Shown here: positions 9,701-15,817 of the stretch, piece by piece | Layout of the letters: each line of letters begins with the position of its first letter | Position numbering within the stretch: the first letter of the stretch is position 1 | Source: CAYSPU01 sp964432995 | GTDB lineage: Bacteria > Verrucomicrobiota > Verrucomicrobiia > Limisphaerales > JAHDYP01 | Length of the DNA: 27,228 nucleotides | Direction of reading: 5' to 3' | Assembly (NCBI GenBank): GCA_964432995.1 | Contig: CAYSPU010000049.1 | Span: 1 to 27,228, forward strand | The notes under the pieces: model-generated | What the model saw: only the letters and a program-made list of their open reading frames with translations | Told to the model about the DNA's origin: nothing | The model's database searches: none | Translations under genes and position numbers: made by a program

Positions 9701-11152
9701 GTTGACCAGGCGGGTGGGATCCCACTGCTTGACGAGGTCGACGATCCGCGCGGTGTCCCACTGGCCCCAGCCTTCGTTGTAGGGAACCCACATGACGATA
9801 CAGGGATGGTTGTAGCGGCCGTTGATGAGCGCTTTGAGTTCGGTCTCGAAGTTCGTGGCCGATTCCTGCGAGCGGGTGATGTCGGGATCGTTGCCACCGA
9901 TGTACTTGTCGCCGCTGGGCATGTCCTGCCAGACGAGGAGCCCGAGTTTATCGCACCAGTAGTACCAGCGCTCGGGCTCGATCTTCACGTGCTTGCGGGC
10001 CATGTTCATGCCGAAGGCCTTGGTCATCTCGATGTCGTAGCGGAGCGCCTCGTCCGTGGGCGCGGTGTAGAGGCCGTCGGGCCAGAACCCCTGGTCCAGC
10101 GGTCCGAACTGAAAGAGGGGCTTGTCATTCAGCATCAGGCGGTTGATGCCGTCGGCGTCCTTGGCCAGCGCGATCTTGCGCATGCCGAAGTAGCCTTCCA
10201 CCTCGTCCACCTTCTTCCCGTCCTCGAGCAGGGTGACCCGCAGGCCGTAGAGGAACGGAGAGTCGGGCGACCACAGCTTCGGGTTCGGGACGGACAGCTT
10301 GATGTTCGGCGCGACCTGCGGCGGGATCGAACGAGTGGAGATCATCCTGTCGAGGCTGCCTTCCTGGACGACCTTCCGGCCGTCGAGGACTTCCACGTGG
10401 AGCGACGGTTTGCCGCCGGAATTCAGGGCGTTGGCCTGGATGGTGACCGACGACTCATCGACATTCGGCGTGATCCGAAGGGCCCGGATGTGGGAGGGCG
10501 GCACCGGTTCGAGCCAGGCGGTCTGCCAGATGCCGGTGGTGGGGGTGTACCAAATGCCATGCGGGTTCCGGATCTGTTTGCCGCGAGGCTGGTAGCCGGC
10601 ATCGGTCGGGTCCCAGACGGCAACGACGATTTCCTGGTCGCCAGCGGCTTTGAGGGCATCGGTGATGTCGAAGCTGAAGGCGTCGTAGCCGCCGGTGTGT
10701 TGGCCGACCTCTTTGCCGTTGACCCAGACGGTGGTCTGCCAATCGACGGCGCCGAAGTGCAGCAGCAGGCGCTGGCTCTTCCACGAAGACGGCGTCTTGA
10801 ACGTGCGCCGGTACCAGAGCCGCTCGTTCTCGCTGACACGTTTCATGACGCCAGAGAGGGCGGACTCGACGGGATACGGCACCAGGATCTGGCCGGCCCA
10901 CTGGCTGGGCTGAGGGGCGTCCTTGGCGACGATGGCGTAGTCCCAGAGGCCGTTCAGGTTCTGCCATCGCTCGCGAACCATCTGGGGGCGCGGGTATTCG
11001 GGTAGGGCGTTGCGGGGCGAGACGTCTTTCGCCCAGCGGGTCTGGAGTGGGCCCCTCGCGGGCTTCCAAGCCGCGCCATGAGCGGCGGAGGCGATGGTGG
11101 CGACGGCGAGAAGAGCTAGGGCCAGGGTAGAAGTAGATGAGCGGGTGGTCAT
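6791..11152 (-). CDS. Secreted GH2 glycosidase fused to GtaA/DUF4965-type domain
   Basis: 1453 residues with a signal peptide (STLALALLAVATIASAAHG, residues 8-26). Residues about 60-215 are the GH2 sugar-binding domain (RERWQNLNGLWDYA, WYRRTF, VWVNGKEVGQHTGGYDAF) and 220-330 the Ig-like domain. Residues 335-610 are the TIM barrel with likely acid/base Glu460 (NHPCIVMWVPYNEGWGQ) and nucleophile Glu521 (LGEFGG). At residue about 624 a second enzyme-like region begins (LVPPATPLVACDPYFSIWS). It covers DUF4964, DUF5127, DUF4965 (WKFPFAPHDIGTYPHANGQV, NNQMPVEESGNL) and the DUF1793-like alpha-barrel to about residue 1290, as in fungal glutaminase GtaA relatives. Residues about 1315-1453 are a galactose-binding-like jelly-roll. 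GH2 relatives cleave beta-galactosides, glucuronides or mannosides; the exact substrate cannot be read here. The glutaminase label for the second half is weak, and a sugar-active barrel is equally plausible. Start ATG 11152 gives the signal peptide. Confidence 0.9.
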   Translation of the reverse strand: MTTRSSTSTLALALLAVATIASAAHGAAWKPARGPLQTRWAKDVSPRNALPEYPRPQMVRERWQNLNGLWDYAIVAKDAPQPSQWAGQILVPYPVESALSGVMKRVSENERLWYRRTFKTPSSWKSQRLLLHFGAVDWQTTVWVNGKEVGQHTGGYDAFSFDITDALKAAGDQEIVVAVWDPTDAGYQPRGKQIRNPHGIWYTPTTGIWQTAWLEPVPPSHIRALRITPNVDESSVTIQANALNSGGKPSLHVEVLDGRKVVQEGSLDRMISTRSIPPQVAPNIKLSVPNPKLWSPDSPFLYGLRVTLLEDGKKVDEVEGYFGMRKIALAKDADGINRLMLNDKPLFQFGPLDQGFWPDGLYTAPTDEALRYDIEMTKAFGMNMARKHVKIEPERWYYWCDKLGLLVWQDMPSGDKYIGGNDPDITRSQESATNFETELKALINGRYNHPCIVMWVPYNEGWGQWDTARIVDLVKQWDPTRLVNNASGWTDRGVGDVNDIHDYPGPRAPRLEAKRAGVLGEFGGLGLPVKGHTWQDEKNWGYVSYKDSDELTEAYLALLNRLHPLTGPSGLSAAVYTQTTDVEVEVNGLMTYDRAQVKMDQKAIAAAAKKLYTPPAPRRSEGATLVPPATPLVACDPYFSIWSQADNLTDVDTTHWTGRRHRLTSLVRVDGKTYRVLGASPATIPALEQKSLTVLPTRTIYTFAGAGVALTLTFMTPSLPEDIDILSRPVTYVTYDFKATDGKTHEVSLYFDASGELAVNDGGRQQVVHSRESVGDLAVVKIGSKDQPVLAKKGDDLRIDWGYLYVAAPQAGTARSAVVPRGTWSSGFARSSAPAQVSTPAQAAGDALVAAQILNVGKVASQPVSRWLMLAYDDLYSIQYMKRNLRPYWRRNGWEAADLLKAAARDYESLVKRCTAFDTELMADLTRAGGEKYAKLCALAYRQCFAAGKFVADANGQPLQFCKENHSNGCIGTSDVFYPMSPQFLLLGPSLAKSFLVPFMNYAASERWKFPFAPHDIGTYPHANGQVYGDGERGENNQMPVEESGNLLLLFGAVAQMEGHTRFADLYWTQLEKWAAYLKDKGFDPENQLCTDDFAGHLAHNVNLSAKAICGLGAFAKLCQMRGDQARADEYFKLAREFAQRWVKEADDGEKFRLAFDRPNTWSQKYNLMWDRVLGLNLFPTEVARKEMAFYRKIQNKYGLPLDNRETYTKLDWITWTATLTQNRADFEALIDPIFTFMNETPDRSPLTDWYQTKTAKKVGFTARPVIGGVFAQMLYDASVWKKYAGRDVTQAAGWAPMPTPPATKVLVPTSEDAGVPWSFTTRKPADRWFAPDFDASTWRTGPGGFGTRGTPGAAVRTEWNSNDIWLRREFDFPAEAKGEVLLRLHHDEDARIYINGVEALSVSGYTTGYEEFPLSPAGRAALKGGRNVIAVHCRQTGGGQYIDVGLSATVPK

Positions 11153-11230
11153 AAGAGTTGGTGGTGCAGCAGGCGGTTTACAGAGAGGACCGACCTCCCA
11201 AGGCTGGACGCGCGCTGGGACCATGAGCCG

Positions 11231-11283
11231 CGTAGCGCCGGCTTTCCAGCCGGCATGACGCCGACAGGAATGTCGGCGCTACG
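11231..11283. repeat. 53-bp palindromic element with 10-bp terminal inverted repeats
   Basis: The ends are CGTAGCGCCG (11231-11240) and CGGCGCTACG (11274-11283), exact inverted repeats. An alternative fold has a 6-bp outer stem (CGTAGC/GCTACG) closing two 7-bp hairpins, GCCGGCT-TTCC-AGCCGGC (11237-11254) and GCCGACA-GGAA-TGTCGGC (11260-11277). The first hairpin is identical to module C at 6580. Confidence 0.88.
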
Positions 11284-11309
11284 GTTCGCGCGCGGATACA
11301 GCATCTTGC

Positions 11310-11336
11310 GGCGCCCTCGGAGAGGTCGCCCTACCT
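11310..11336 (-). repeat. 27-bp repeat, copy 1 (inverted relative to 21524-21550)
   Basis: The reverse complement of these 27 bases is identical to 21524-21550. It begins AGGTAGGGCGACCTCTCC on the minus strand. The following plus-strand bases to about 11375 resemble 15993-16045, the region at the start of the PQQ-like protein. Confidence 0.85.
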
Positions 11337-11522
11337 GTTTGTTCCGGGGCGCAAGGAGCGAATGGCTTCGGCGGGTTCCCACCCCGGCCCGCACGGAGAG
11401 GGTGTGGCGCACGAGCGTCAACCGACCGTCGGATGGCATCTTATCCGCGGTCGCCTGGGCGGCTTGACGGCGACGGAAGGTCCACGGCTGCCTGTGCTCA
11501 CTCAAGCAGTGCCGAGAGGACT

Positions 11523-11547
11523 CCCTCTCCCGTCGGACGGGAGAGGG
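11523..11547. repeat. 12-bp near-perfect palindrome (CCCTCTCCC type)
   Basis: CCCTCTCCCGTC (11523-11534) and GACGGGAGAGGG (11536-11547) are exact inverted repeats around one G, followed by CGGGGGGGAGGG. This type of sequence recurs between genes in many bacterial genomes. It lies downstream of galK, but there is no T-run, so it is not called as an intrinsic terminator. Confidence 0.75.
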
Positions 11548-11621
11548 CGGGGGGGAGGGCACGACGGCTGTGGATTGGCACCTGCAGAACCTCATCAGCA
11601 CGTGGGCGATCGACAAGGGAC

Positions 11622-12833
11622 TCAATCGGGTTCGGGTTGGACATGGACCGGTCCGGCCCCGGAGGCGGGGCGGGAGGCGAAGATGCGAGCCTCGATCCCC
11701 GCGCGCTGTCGGTAGCGCTTGCCCATCTCGGCCTGCACGGCAGGGACGGCATCGGTGCGAACCAGAGTAACGGTGCAGCCGCCAAAACCGCCACCGGTCA
11801 TGCGGGCGCCCAGCACGCCTTGGTCGGGGCCGAGTTGCCGGGCGATCTCCACGAGGACATCGAGTTCGGCGCAACTGACTTCGTAGTCGTCGCGGAGGGA
11901 CTCGTGGCTGGCATACATGAGGCGACCGGCCGTGGCCCAGTCGCCGGTCTCGGCGGCACGAGCGAAGTCCTGCGTGCGCGCGATCTCGGTGATCACATGC
12001 CGGGCGCGGCGGAGTTCGATCGGGCTGAGCTGATCCTGGTGTCGGGCAAGGTGCTCCAAGGTGGCCGCGCGCAGGGAGGGCACGCCGAGGATCTCGGCCG
12101 CGCGTTGGCAATCGGCGCGGCGTTTGGCGTATTCGCCCTTGCCCAGTTCGTGGGCCACGCCGCTGTGGGCGATCAGGATCTCGACGGAGGGATCATCGAA
12201 TTGGACCTGGCGCGCGTCGAACGACTGGCAGTCCAGGAGGGTCAGATGCCCCGCCTGGGCATTCACCACCACGAATTGGTCCATGATGCCACAGGGGACG
12301 CCGGCGAACTCATGTTCGGCCTTCTGACAGAGCAAAACACGGTCCTTCGCGCTGAGGGAACAACCGGCGACAGCCTCGAGGAGCAGGCAGGTGGCAACCT
12401 CCAGCGCGGCGCTGCTGCTGAGGCCGCCGCCCAGCGGCAGGTCGTTGTGGACGAGGACGTCGAGCCCGCAGGGGATCGGGTGGCGTCGCGCGAAGCCGGC
12501 AGCCACGCCGCGCAGGTAGTTGGACCATGCGGGTGGAGTGGGCTGGAGCGGTGGGGCAAGCGGGATATCGACGATCTCCGGCTGGGCACTGCTCTGGACG
12601 CGCAATCGGGGTTCGGACGCGCCGCTGGCGGTGAGGACGACGTGGCGGTCGATGGCCATGGGCAGGACGAACCCGCCGTTGTAGTCGACGTGTTCGCCGA
12701 TGAGGTTCACGCGGCCGGGGGCGGCAAAGGCCCACCGCGGGGCGCAACCGTAGCGGACCCGGTGTTGGCGCGCCGTCTCGCCGGCCAGGCACGCAAGCCG
12801 GTCGGTATCTTTCAGGAATGCTGGACTGACCAT
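11622..12833 (-). CDS. galK: Galactokinase
   Basis: Cytosolic GHMP kinase that phosphorylates alpha-D-galactose at C1 with ATP, the first committed Leloir step. The 403-residue length is close to the usual 380-400. Motif 1 is APGRVNLIGEHVDYNGG (residues 38-54, with the galactokinase signature GRVNLIGEH and Arg41). Motif 2 is the ATP loop LPLGGGLSSSAALE (residues 132-145). CGIMDQFVVV carries the expected catalytic Asp185. Motif 3 is GARMTGGGFGGCTVTLV (residues 342-358). The frame is open upstream to 13262, and an ATG at 12893 is possible, but ATG 12833 puts motif 1 at the normal distance from the N-terminus, and longer versions read into repeat DNA. Divergent from the XylR-like regulator, with a 254-nt shared gap. 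galT and galE are not present in the window. Confidence 0.95.
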   Translation of the reverse strand: MVSPAFLKDTDRLACLAGETARQHRVRYGCAPRWAFAAPGRVNLIGEHVDYNGGFVLPMAIDRHVVLTASGASEPRLRVQSSAQPEIVDIPLAPPLQPTPPAWSNYLRGVAAGFARRHPIPCGLDVLVHNDLPLGGGLSSSAALEVATCLLLEAVAGCSLSAKDRVLLCQKAEHEFAGVPCGIMDQFVVVNAQAGHLTLLDCQSFDARQVQFDDPSVEILIAHSGVAHELGKGEYAKRRADCQRAAEILGVPSLRAATLEHLARHQDQLSPIELRRARHVITEIARTQDFARAAETGDWATAGRLMYASHESLRDDYEVSCAELDVLVEIARQLGPDQGVLGARMTGGGFGGCTVTLVRTDAVPAVQAEMGKRYRQRAGIEARIFASRPASGAGPVHVQPEPD

Positions 12834-12931
12834 AGAAACGCCGCCAAAGCGATATCGGACTTCGGCGGCGCCCACAAGAAGGCGTTGGGTCATTCTTTGT
12901 AGAAAGCGGGCGCGACACGCCTGCCAAGCCG

Positions 12932-12995
12932 CAGTCAATGGTGTGTGCGTTGTGCTGCGGGTCGAGAAGACCCGCGGTCCGGAAGAGGCCGCCGG
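12932..12995. repeat. 64-bp dispersed repeat with hairpin, copy 1
   Basis: Matches 15561-15624 over 64 bp with three differences by my count. It contains a perfect hairpin GCGGGTC-GAGAA-GACCCGC at 12957-12975. It runs into a truncated A module (12989-13016) and sits between the divergent galK and XylR-like genes, where their promoters should be. Confidence 0.88.
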
Positions 12996-13016
12996 GACGT
13001 CGGGCGGTCCGACGGA
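12989..13016 (+). repeat. Truncated A module
   Basis: CCGCCGGGACGTCGGGCGG then TCCGACGGA matches the core of the A modules at 6469 and 15341. The right arm GCAGCAGC is absent and the sequence diverges after 13016. Confidence 0.65.
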
Positions 13017-13087
13017 CACCGCTCGCCGCGACTTGCTCTTTCCGCCCACGACTGGTTGCGGTATAGGAAGCCAAGACACAATCGACC

Positions 13088-14269
13088 ATGCCGTTGCGCG
13101 CAGCGAGTTCCTTGGAGCGACGGCGTCATGTGGCGTTGTTGGTGGAAACGTCACTGGCGTCGGGGCGCGATATTCTGAAGGGGATCGCGCGGTACGTCCG
13201 CGAGCACGACCCGTGGGCGCTCTATCACGAACCGCGGAGCCTCGAGCAGGGGTTGCCTTCATGGCTGAAGCGGTGGAAGGGGGACGGCATCATCGTGCGG
13301 GTGCAGAACCAGCGGATCGCGCGCGCGGTCGAGGCGGCAGGCGTGCCGGCGGTGGATGTGCTCGGGGTGGTTCCGTCGGTGCAGTTGCCATTGGTGCACG
13401 TGGACGACGCGATGATTGCCACGCTGGCGGCGGAGCATCTGGCCGAACGCGGCTTCCATCACTTCGGGTACTTTGGGATCCTGGGAGAGAACTGGTCGGA
13501 GCGGCGACGGGATTGTTTTCGCGCGGCGCTGCGGCTGGGGGCGCGTCAACTGCACGTGTATGAGCGGCCGCGGGGGACGATGTCGCGGATTCCCTGGGAA
13601 CAACAGGAGGACACGTTGGCGCGCTGGCTCTCGGGTTTGCCGCGACCGATTGGGATCATGGCGTGTAGCGATCAGGTCGGGCCGCATCTGCTGGAGGCGT
13701 GCCGGCGGGCGGGGATCGAGGTGCCGGACGAAATCGCGGTGGTGGGAGTGGACAACGACGAGACGCTGTGCGAGGTGTGCAACCCGCCGTTGTCTTCGGT
13801 GAATGCGGGGCATCAGGTGGTGGGATACGAAGCGGCGCGGATGCTGGACGCGCGGATGTCGGGGCAGCCGGTTGCGGGAAGGCCCGTGCTGGTGCCGCCG
13901 CAAGGGGTCATGACGCGGCGGTCGACCGATGTGCTGGCGACGGCGGATCGCCAGGTGGCCGCGGCGCTGCGGCTGATCCGGGAACGGGCGTGTCAGGGCC
14001 TGAACGCGGCGGGGGTGATCTCGCTACTGCCGGTTTCGCGGAGCGTGTTGCAGCGGCGGTTCCGCAAGGAATTGGGCCGGTCGATCCAGGATGAGATCGT
14101 GCAGGCGCGGCTGAACCGCGCGCGCGAACTGCTGGCGAAGACGGATCTACCGCTGGTCGAAGTGGCGGAGCGCTCGGGGTTCAAACACCAGGAATACCTG
14201 GGGGCGGTGTTCAAGGCCAGGACCGGTCAGACGCCGGCCCAGTACCGGCGGGGCGCGTCGATGGGCTGA
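13088..14269 (+). CDS. XylR-like transcriptional regulator (periplasmic-binding-protein domain + AraC HTH)
   Basis: Cytosolic sugar-responsive regulator of 393 residues. Residues about 13-280 form a LacI/XylR-like periplasmic-binding-protein domain: RRHVALLVETSLASGRDILKG, LVHVDDAMIATLAAEHLAERG, HFGYFGILGENWSERR, GIMACSDQVGPHLLEACRRAGI, PDEIAVVGVDNDETLCEVCNPPLSSV. Residues 290-389 are an AraC-type double helix-turn-helix ending PLVEVAERSGFKHQEYLGAVFKARTGQTPAQYRR. There is no N-terminal LacI HTH, which separates it from true LacI proteins and matches the E. coli XylR architecture. Divergent from galK and convergent with the pseudopilin gene, so it probably controls galK and perhaps the GH2, symporter and epimerase genes (inference). 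The inducer cannot be read from sequence. No strong ribosome binding site precedes ATG 13088, but the protein starts where the family normally does. Confidence 0.9.
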   Translation: MPLRAASSLERRRHVALLVETSLASGRDILKGIARYVREHDPWALYHEPRSLEQGLPSWLKRWKGDGIIVRVQNQRIARAVEAAGVPAVDVLGVVPSVQLPLVHVDDAMIATLAAEHLAERGFHHFGYFGILGENWSERRRDCFRAALRLGARQLHVYERPRGTMSRIPWEQQEDTLARWLSGLPRPIGIMACSDQVGPHLLEACRRAGIEVPDEIAVVGVDNDETLCEVCNPPLSSVNAGHQVVGYEAARMLDARMSGQPVAGRPVLVPPQGVMTRRSTDVLATADRQVAAALRLIRERACQGLNAAGVISLLPVSRSVLQRRFRKELGRSIQDEIVQARLNRARELLAKTDLPLVEVAERSGFKHQEYLGAVFKARTGQTPAQYRRGASMG

Positions 14270-14356
14270 ACGCGGGGCGCGCACTGCCGCTCCTCGGGGC
14301 GGTCTCCCTACCTTTCGCGCTTTTTTCAGGGGCGGTGGGGACCGCGCCGGCTACCG

Positions 14357-15220
14357 TCACTTGTCCAGCTTGGCTTCCTCCGCCGCGTTCACCGTCCAAC
14401 TGATGCTGGGATGCGGATCGTTGTCGTTGTTCCAGCGGGCGCGCCAAGTCATGTTCCTGGGGTCGATCACGTCTTTCCGGAGCGCCATCTCGGCATGGCC
14501 GTCGGCGCACATGATGTCGGTGCGGCGGTTGTGGCGGTTGGACGGCCACTGGCCCTGCTCGGTCGGATCCATGTTGGCGTCCCAGTCCGCATCGCATTTG
14601 CTGTCGCCCAGCATGATCATCTGCGAGGGGGCAACCACCATGCTCTCGGTCACGGGCCCCTGATACCAGCCGCCGTCGATGTCGCCACCCAGGCCGAGTT
14701 GCGGATTGCTGCCGATGGCGATTCCCCAATCATTGTAGGCTAAGGAGAAGCGGGCGGTATTGCTGACACCCCAGGGGTCGCGCACGCCGCTCGGGACGGT
14801 CGCACCCAACGTCTTGTTCATGTTGGTGTCCCACACGCTGTCCTTGCGGGCGGCGGGGCAGAAGAAGATCTGACGGTTGGTGCCCATCTGACTGAACAGG
14901 CGCACCGGCCACATGGCGTAGACCCCACGCGCGACCGCGTAGCAGCCCGGGTACGCCTTGTTGTCGCCCACATACATGGCGGTCGCGAGACCGAGCTGCC
15001 GCAGGTTGTTGATGCAGGCCGCCTGCTGGGCTTTGCCCTTGGCCTTGGCCAGCGCCGGGAGAAGCATGCTCGCCAGGATGGCGATGATGGCGATCACCAC
15101 CAGCAGTTCGATCAGCGTGAACGCGGCCGCCCGCAGCCGCGAGGTTCCCGCGGCGTTCGGTGCGGCGACCAATTGCTGGTCCAGCACGGGACTCAATTCG
15201 GAACTGGCGATCGTTTTCAT
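14357..15220 (-). CDS. Type II pseudopilin-like protein with H-X9-DG motif
   Basis: 287 residues. A prepilin N-terminal signal is followed by the hydrophobic helix AAAFTLIELLVVIAIIAILASMLLPALA (residues 31-58, segments given at conserved positions F34 and E38). Cleavage would fall before Phe34. The residue before the cut is Ala33 instead of the usual Gly. The leader is long (33 residues), which is common in PVC pseudopilins. C-terminally there is an exact H-X9-DG motif (His230 to Asp240-Gly241, in RHNRRTDIMCADGH), the processing-associated motif of the abundant Planctomycetes and Verrucomicrobia pseudopilin paralogues. The globular domain has paired cysteines (Cys70, Cys93, Cys121, Cys209, Cys238). 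It would be membrane-anchored by the helix and face the periplasm. Its role is unknown; there are no secretion genes beside it. A good GGAGAG sits 7 nt before ATG 15220. Confidence 0.9.
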   Translation of the reverse strand: MKTIASSELSPVLDQQLVAAPNAAGTSRLRAAAFTLIELLVVIAIIAILASMLLPALAKAKGKAQQAACINNLRQLGLATAMYVGDNKAYPGCYAVARGVYAMWPVRLFSQMGTNRQIFFCPAARKDSVWDTNMNKTLGATVPSGVRDPWGVSNTARFSLAYNDWGIAIGSNPQLGLGGDIDGGWYQGPVTESMVVAPSQMIMLGDSKCDADWDANMDPTEQGQWPSNRHNRRTDIMCADGHAEMALRKDVIDPRNMTWRARWNNDNDPHPSISWTVNAAEEAKLDK

Positions 15221-15227
15221 ATCCGTT

Positions 15228-15233
15228 CTCTCC
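15228..15233 (-). promoter_or_regulatory. Shine-Dalgarno of the pseudopilin gene
   Basis: GGAGAG on the minus strand, 7 nt upstream of ATG 15220. It is the clearest ribosome binding site in the window and fixes the pseudopilin start. Confidence 0.75.
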
Positions 15234-15340
15234 GGGGGCGCCGCCCAATCTGGCAGGCGATCTCCGCGCCCATTGATCTGCTAACCGAGAAGCAGAGGCG
15301 TAGCAAGGAAGCCTTGGGTCAAGTTTTGTAGGATTTGGTT

Positions 15341-15438
15341 CGCCGGGACGTCGGGCGGTCCGATGGAGCGCGACACGTCTCGGGTCGCAGCAGCAACGAG
15401 CAGGCGGGAGGCGGTCGGAGGTTCGGAAGCGCGTCCGG
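15341..15438 (+). repeat. Composite dispersed repeat, modules A-B
   Basis: The A module at 15341-15394 has lost its left arm but keeps the right arm GCAGCAGC (15387-15394). Module B follows at 15416-15438 (CGGAGGTTCGGAAGCGCGTC). Order and spacing match 6462-6568 and 21773-21915. Confidence 0.82.
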
Positions 15439-15560
15439 TGGGGAGCTGACCTCTGCTCGGACAGCGAGTGCACGATTCCCACGTGCGGCGAGCGGGTGTG
15501 GTTGGACGATCTGGCGCCCGGCGGCCCGCATGGTTCCGGACCGCGGCTCGTCTGGAGCCG

Positions 15561-15624
15561 CAGCCAATGGTGTGTGCGTTGTGCTGCGGGTCGAGAAGAC
15601 CCGCGGTCCCGAAGAGCCCGCCGG
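15561..15624. repeat. 64-bp dispersed repeat with hairpin, copy 2
   Basis: Copy of 12932-12995, same orientation, three differences by my count. The hairpin GCGGGTC-GAGAA-GACCCGC at 15586-15604 is fully conserved. It leads directly into a D module, whereas copy 1 leads into an A module. Confidence 0.88.
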
Positions 15625-15680
15625 CGAGCGGGGCGCTCCGCCGGGCGTGCGGTACCGGAGAATTCGGCACCGCGTCCGGC
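15625..15680 (+). repeat. Dispersed repeat, module D
   Basis: CGAGCGGGGCGCTCCGCC followed by GCGTGCGGTACCGGAGAATT resembles the D modules at 6630 and 21699 (GGCGCTCCG, then a TGGCACCGGAG-like stretch). Confidence 0.72.
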
Positions 15681-15759
15681 TGCTCGAGCGCCGCATTGCA
15701 CCCCGCCAAACGTTGTGCTACCCACACCCGCAACAAATGCAGCTTCACACCATCCGCCC

Positions 15760-15794
15760 CAGCCCCCAGCTCCCAGCTCCCAGCTCCGATCTCC
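15760..15794. repeat. Heptamer array, 5 units
   Basis: Units cagcccc, cagctcc (three times) and gatctcc in a strict 7-nt period. It ends 23 nt before the first ATG of the PQQ-like reading frame. Confidence 0.8.
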
Positions 15795-15817
15795 CCGAAT
15801 CAGTCCGGCTCGGCGCG

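Larger units (their letters stand above)
11153..11621. other. Intergenic stretch, repeats only
   Basis: 469 nt between the GH2 fusion start and the galactokinase stop. It contains the 53-bp three-way-junction element, one arm of the 27-bp inverted pair, and the 12-bp palindrome at 11523. No gene or clear promoter was recognised. Confidence 0.65.
15221..15817. other. Intergenic stretch, repeat-rich
   Basis: Nearly 600 nt between the divergent pseudopilin and PQQ-like genes. It contains an A-B repeat, the second 64-bp hairpin repeat, a D module and a heptamer array. No gene could be supported. Confidence 0.65.

Noticed and set aside
6992..11005. Plus-strand open frame of 1337 codons opposite the GH2 fusion
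   Set aside because: Antisense shadow. It has no family motif, while the minus frame has complete GH2 and DUF4965-type motifs with catalytic residues.
11523..11547. Intrinsic terminator after galK
   Set aside because: The stem is perfect, but the loop is one base and there is no T-run on either side; it matches a common intergenic palindrome instead.
13088..14269. LacI-family repressor
   Set aside because: The sugar-binding domain is LacI-like, but there is no N-terminal HTH and the DNA-binding domain is a C-terminal AraC type, so XylR-like fits better.
14270..14356. Bidirectional terminator between the regulator and the pseudopilin
   Set aside because: There is a T-run (TTTTTT near 14320), but no adequate stem immediately before it in either direction, so support is too weak.
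15341..15817. Possible N-terminal extension of the PQQ-like protein to an ATG at 15335
   Set aside because: The extra codons are a translation of A, B, D and heptamer repeats; no homologue-like sequence appears before the signal peptide.
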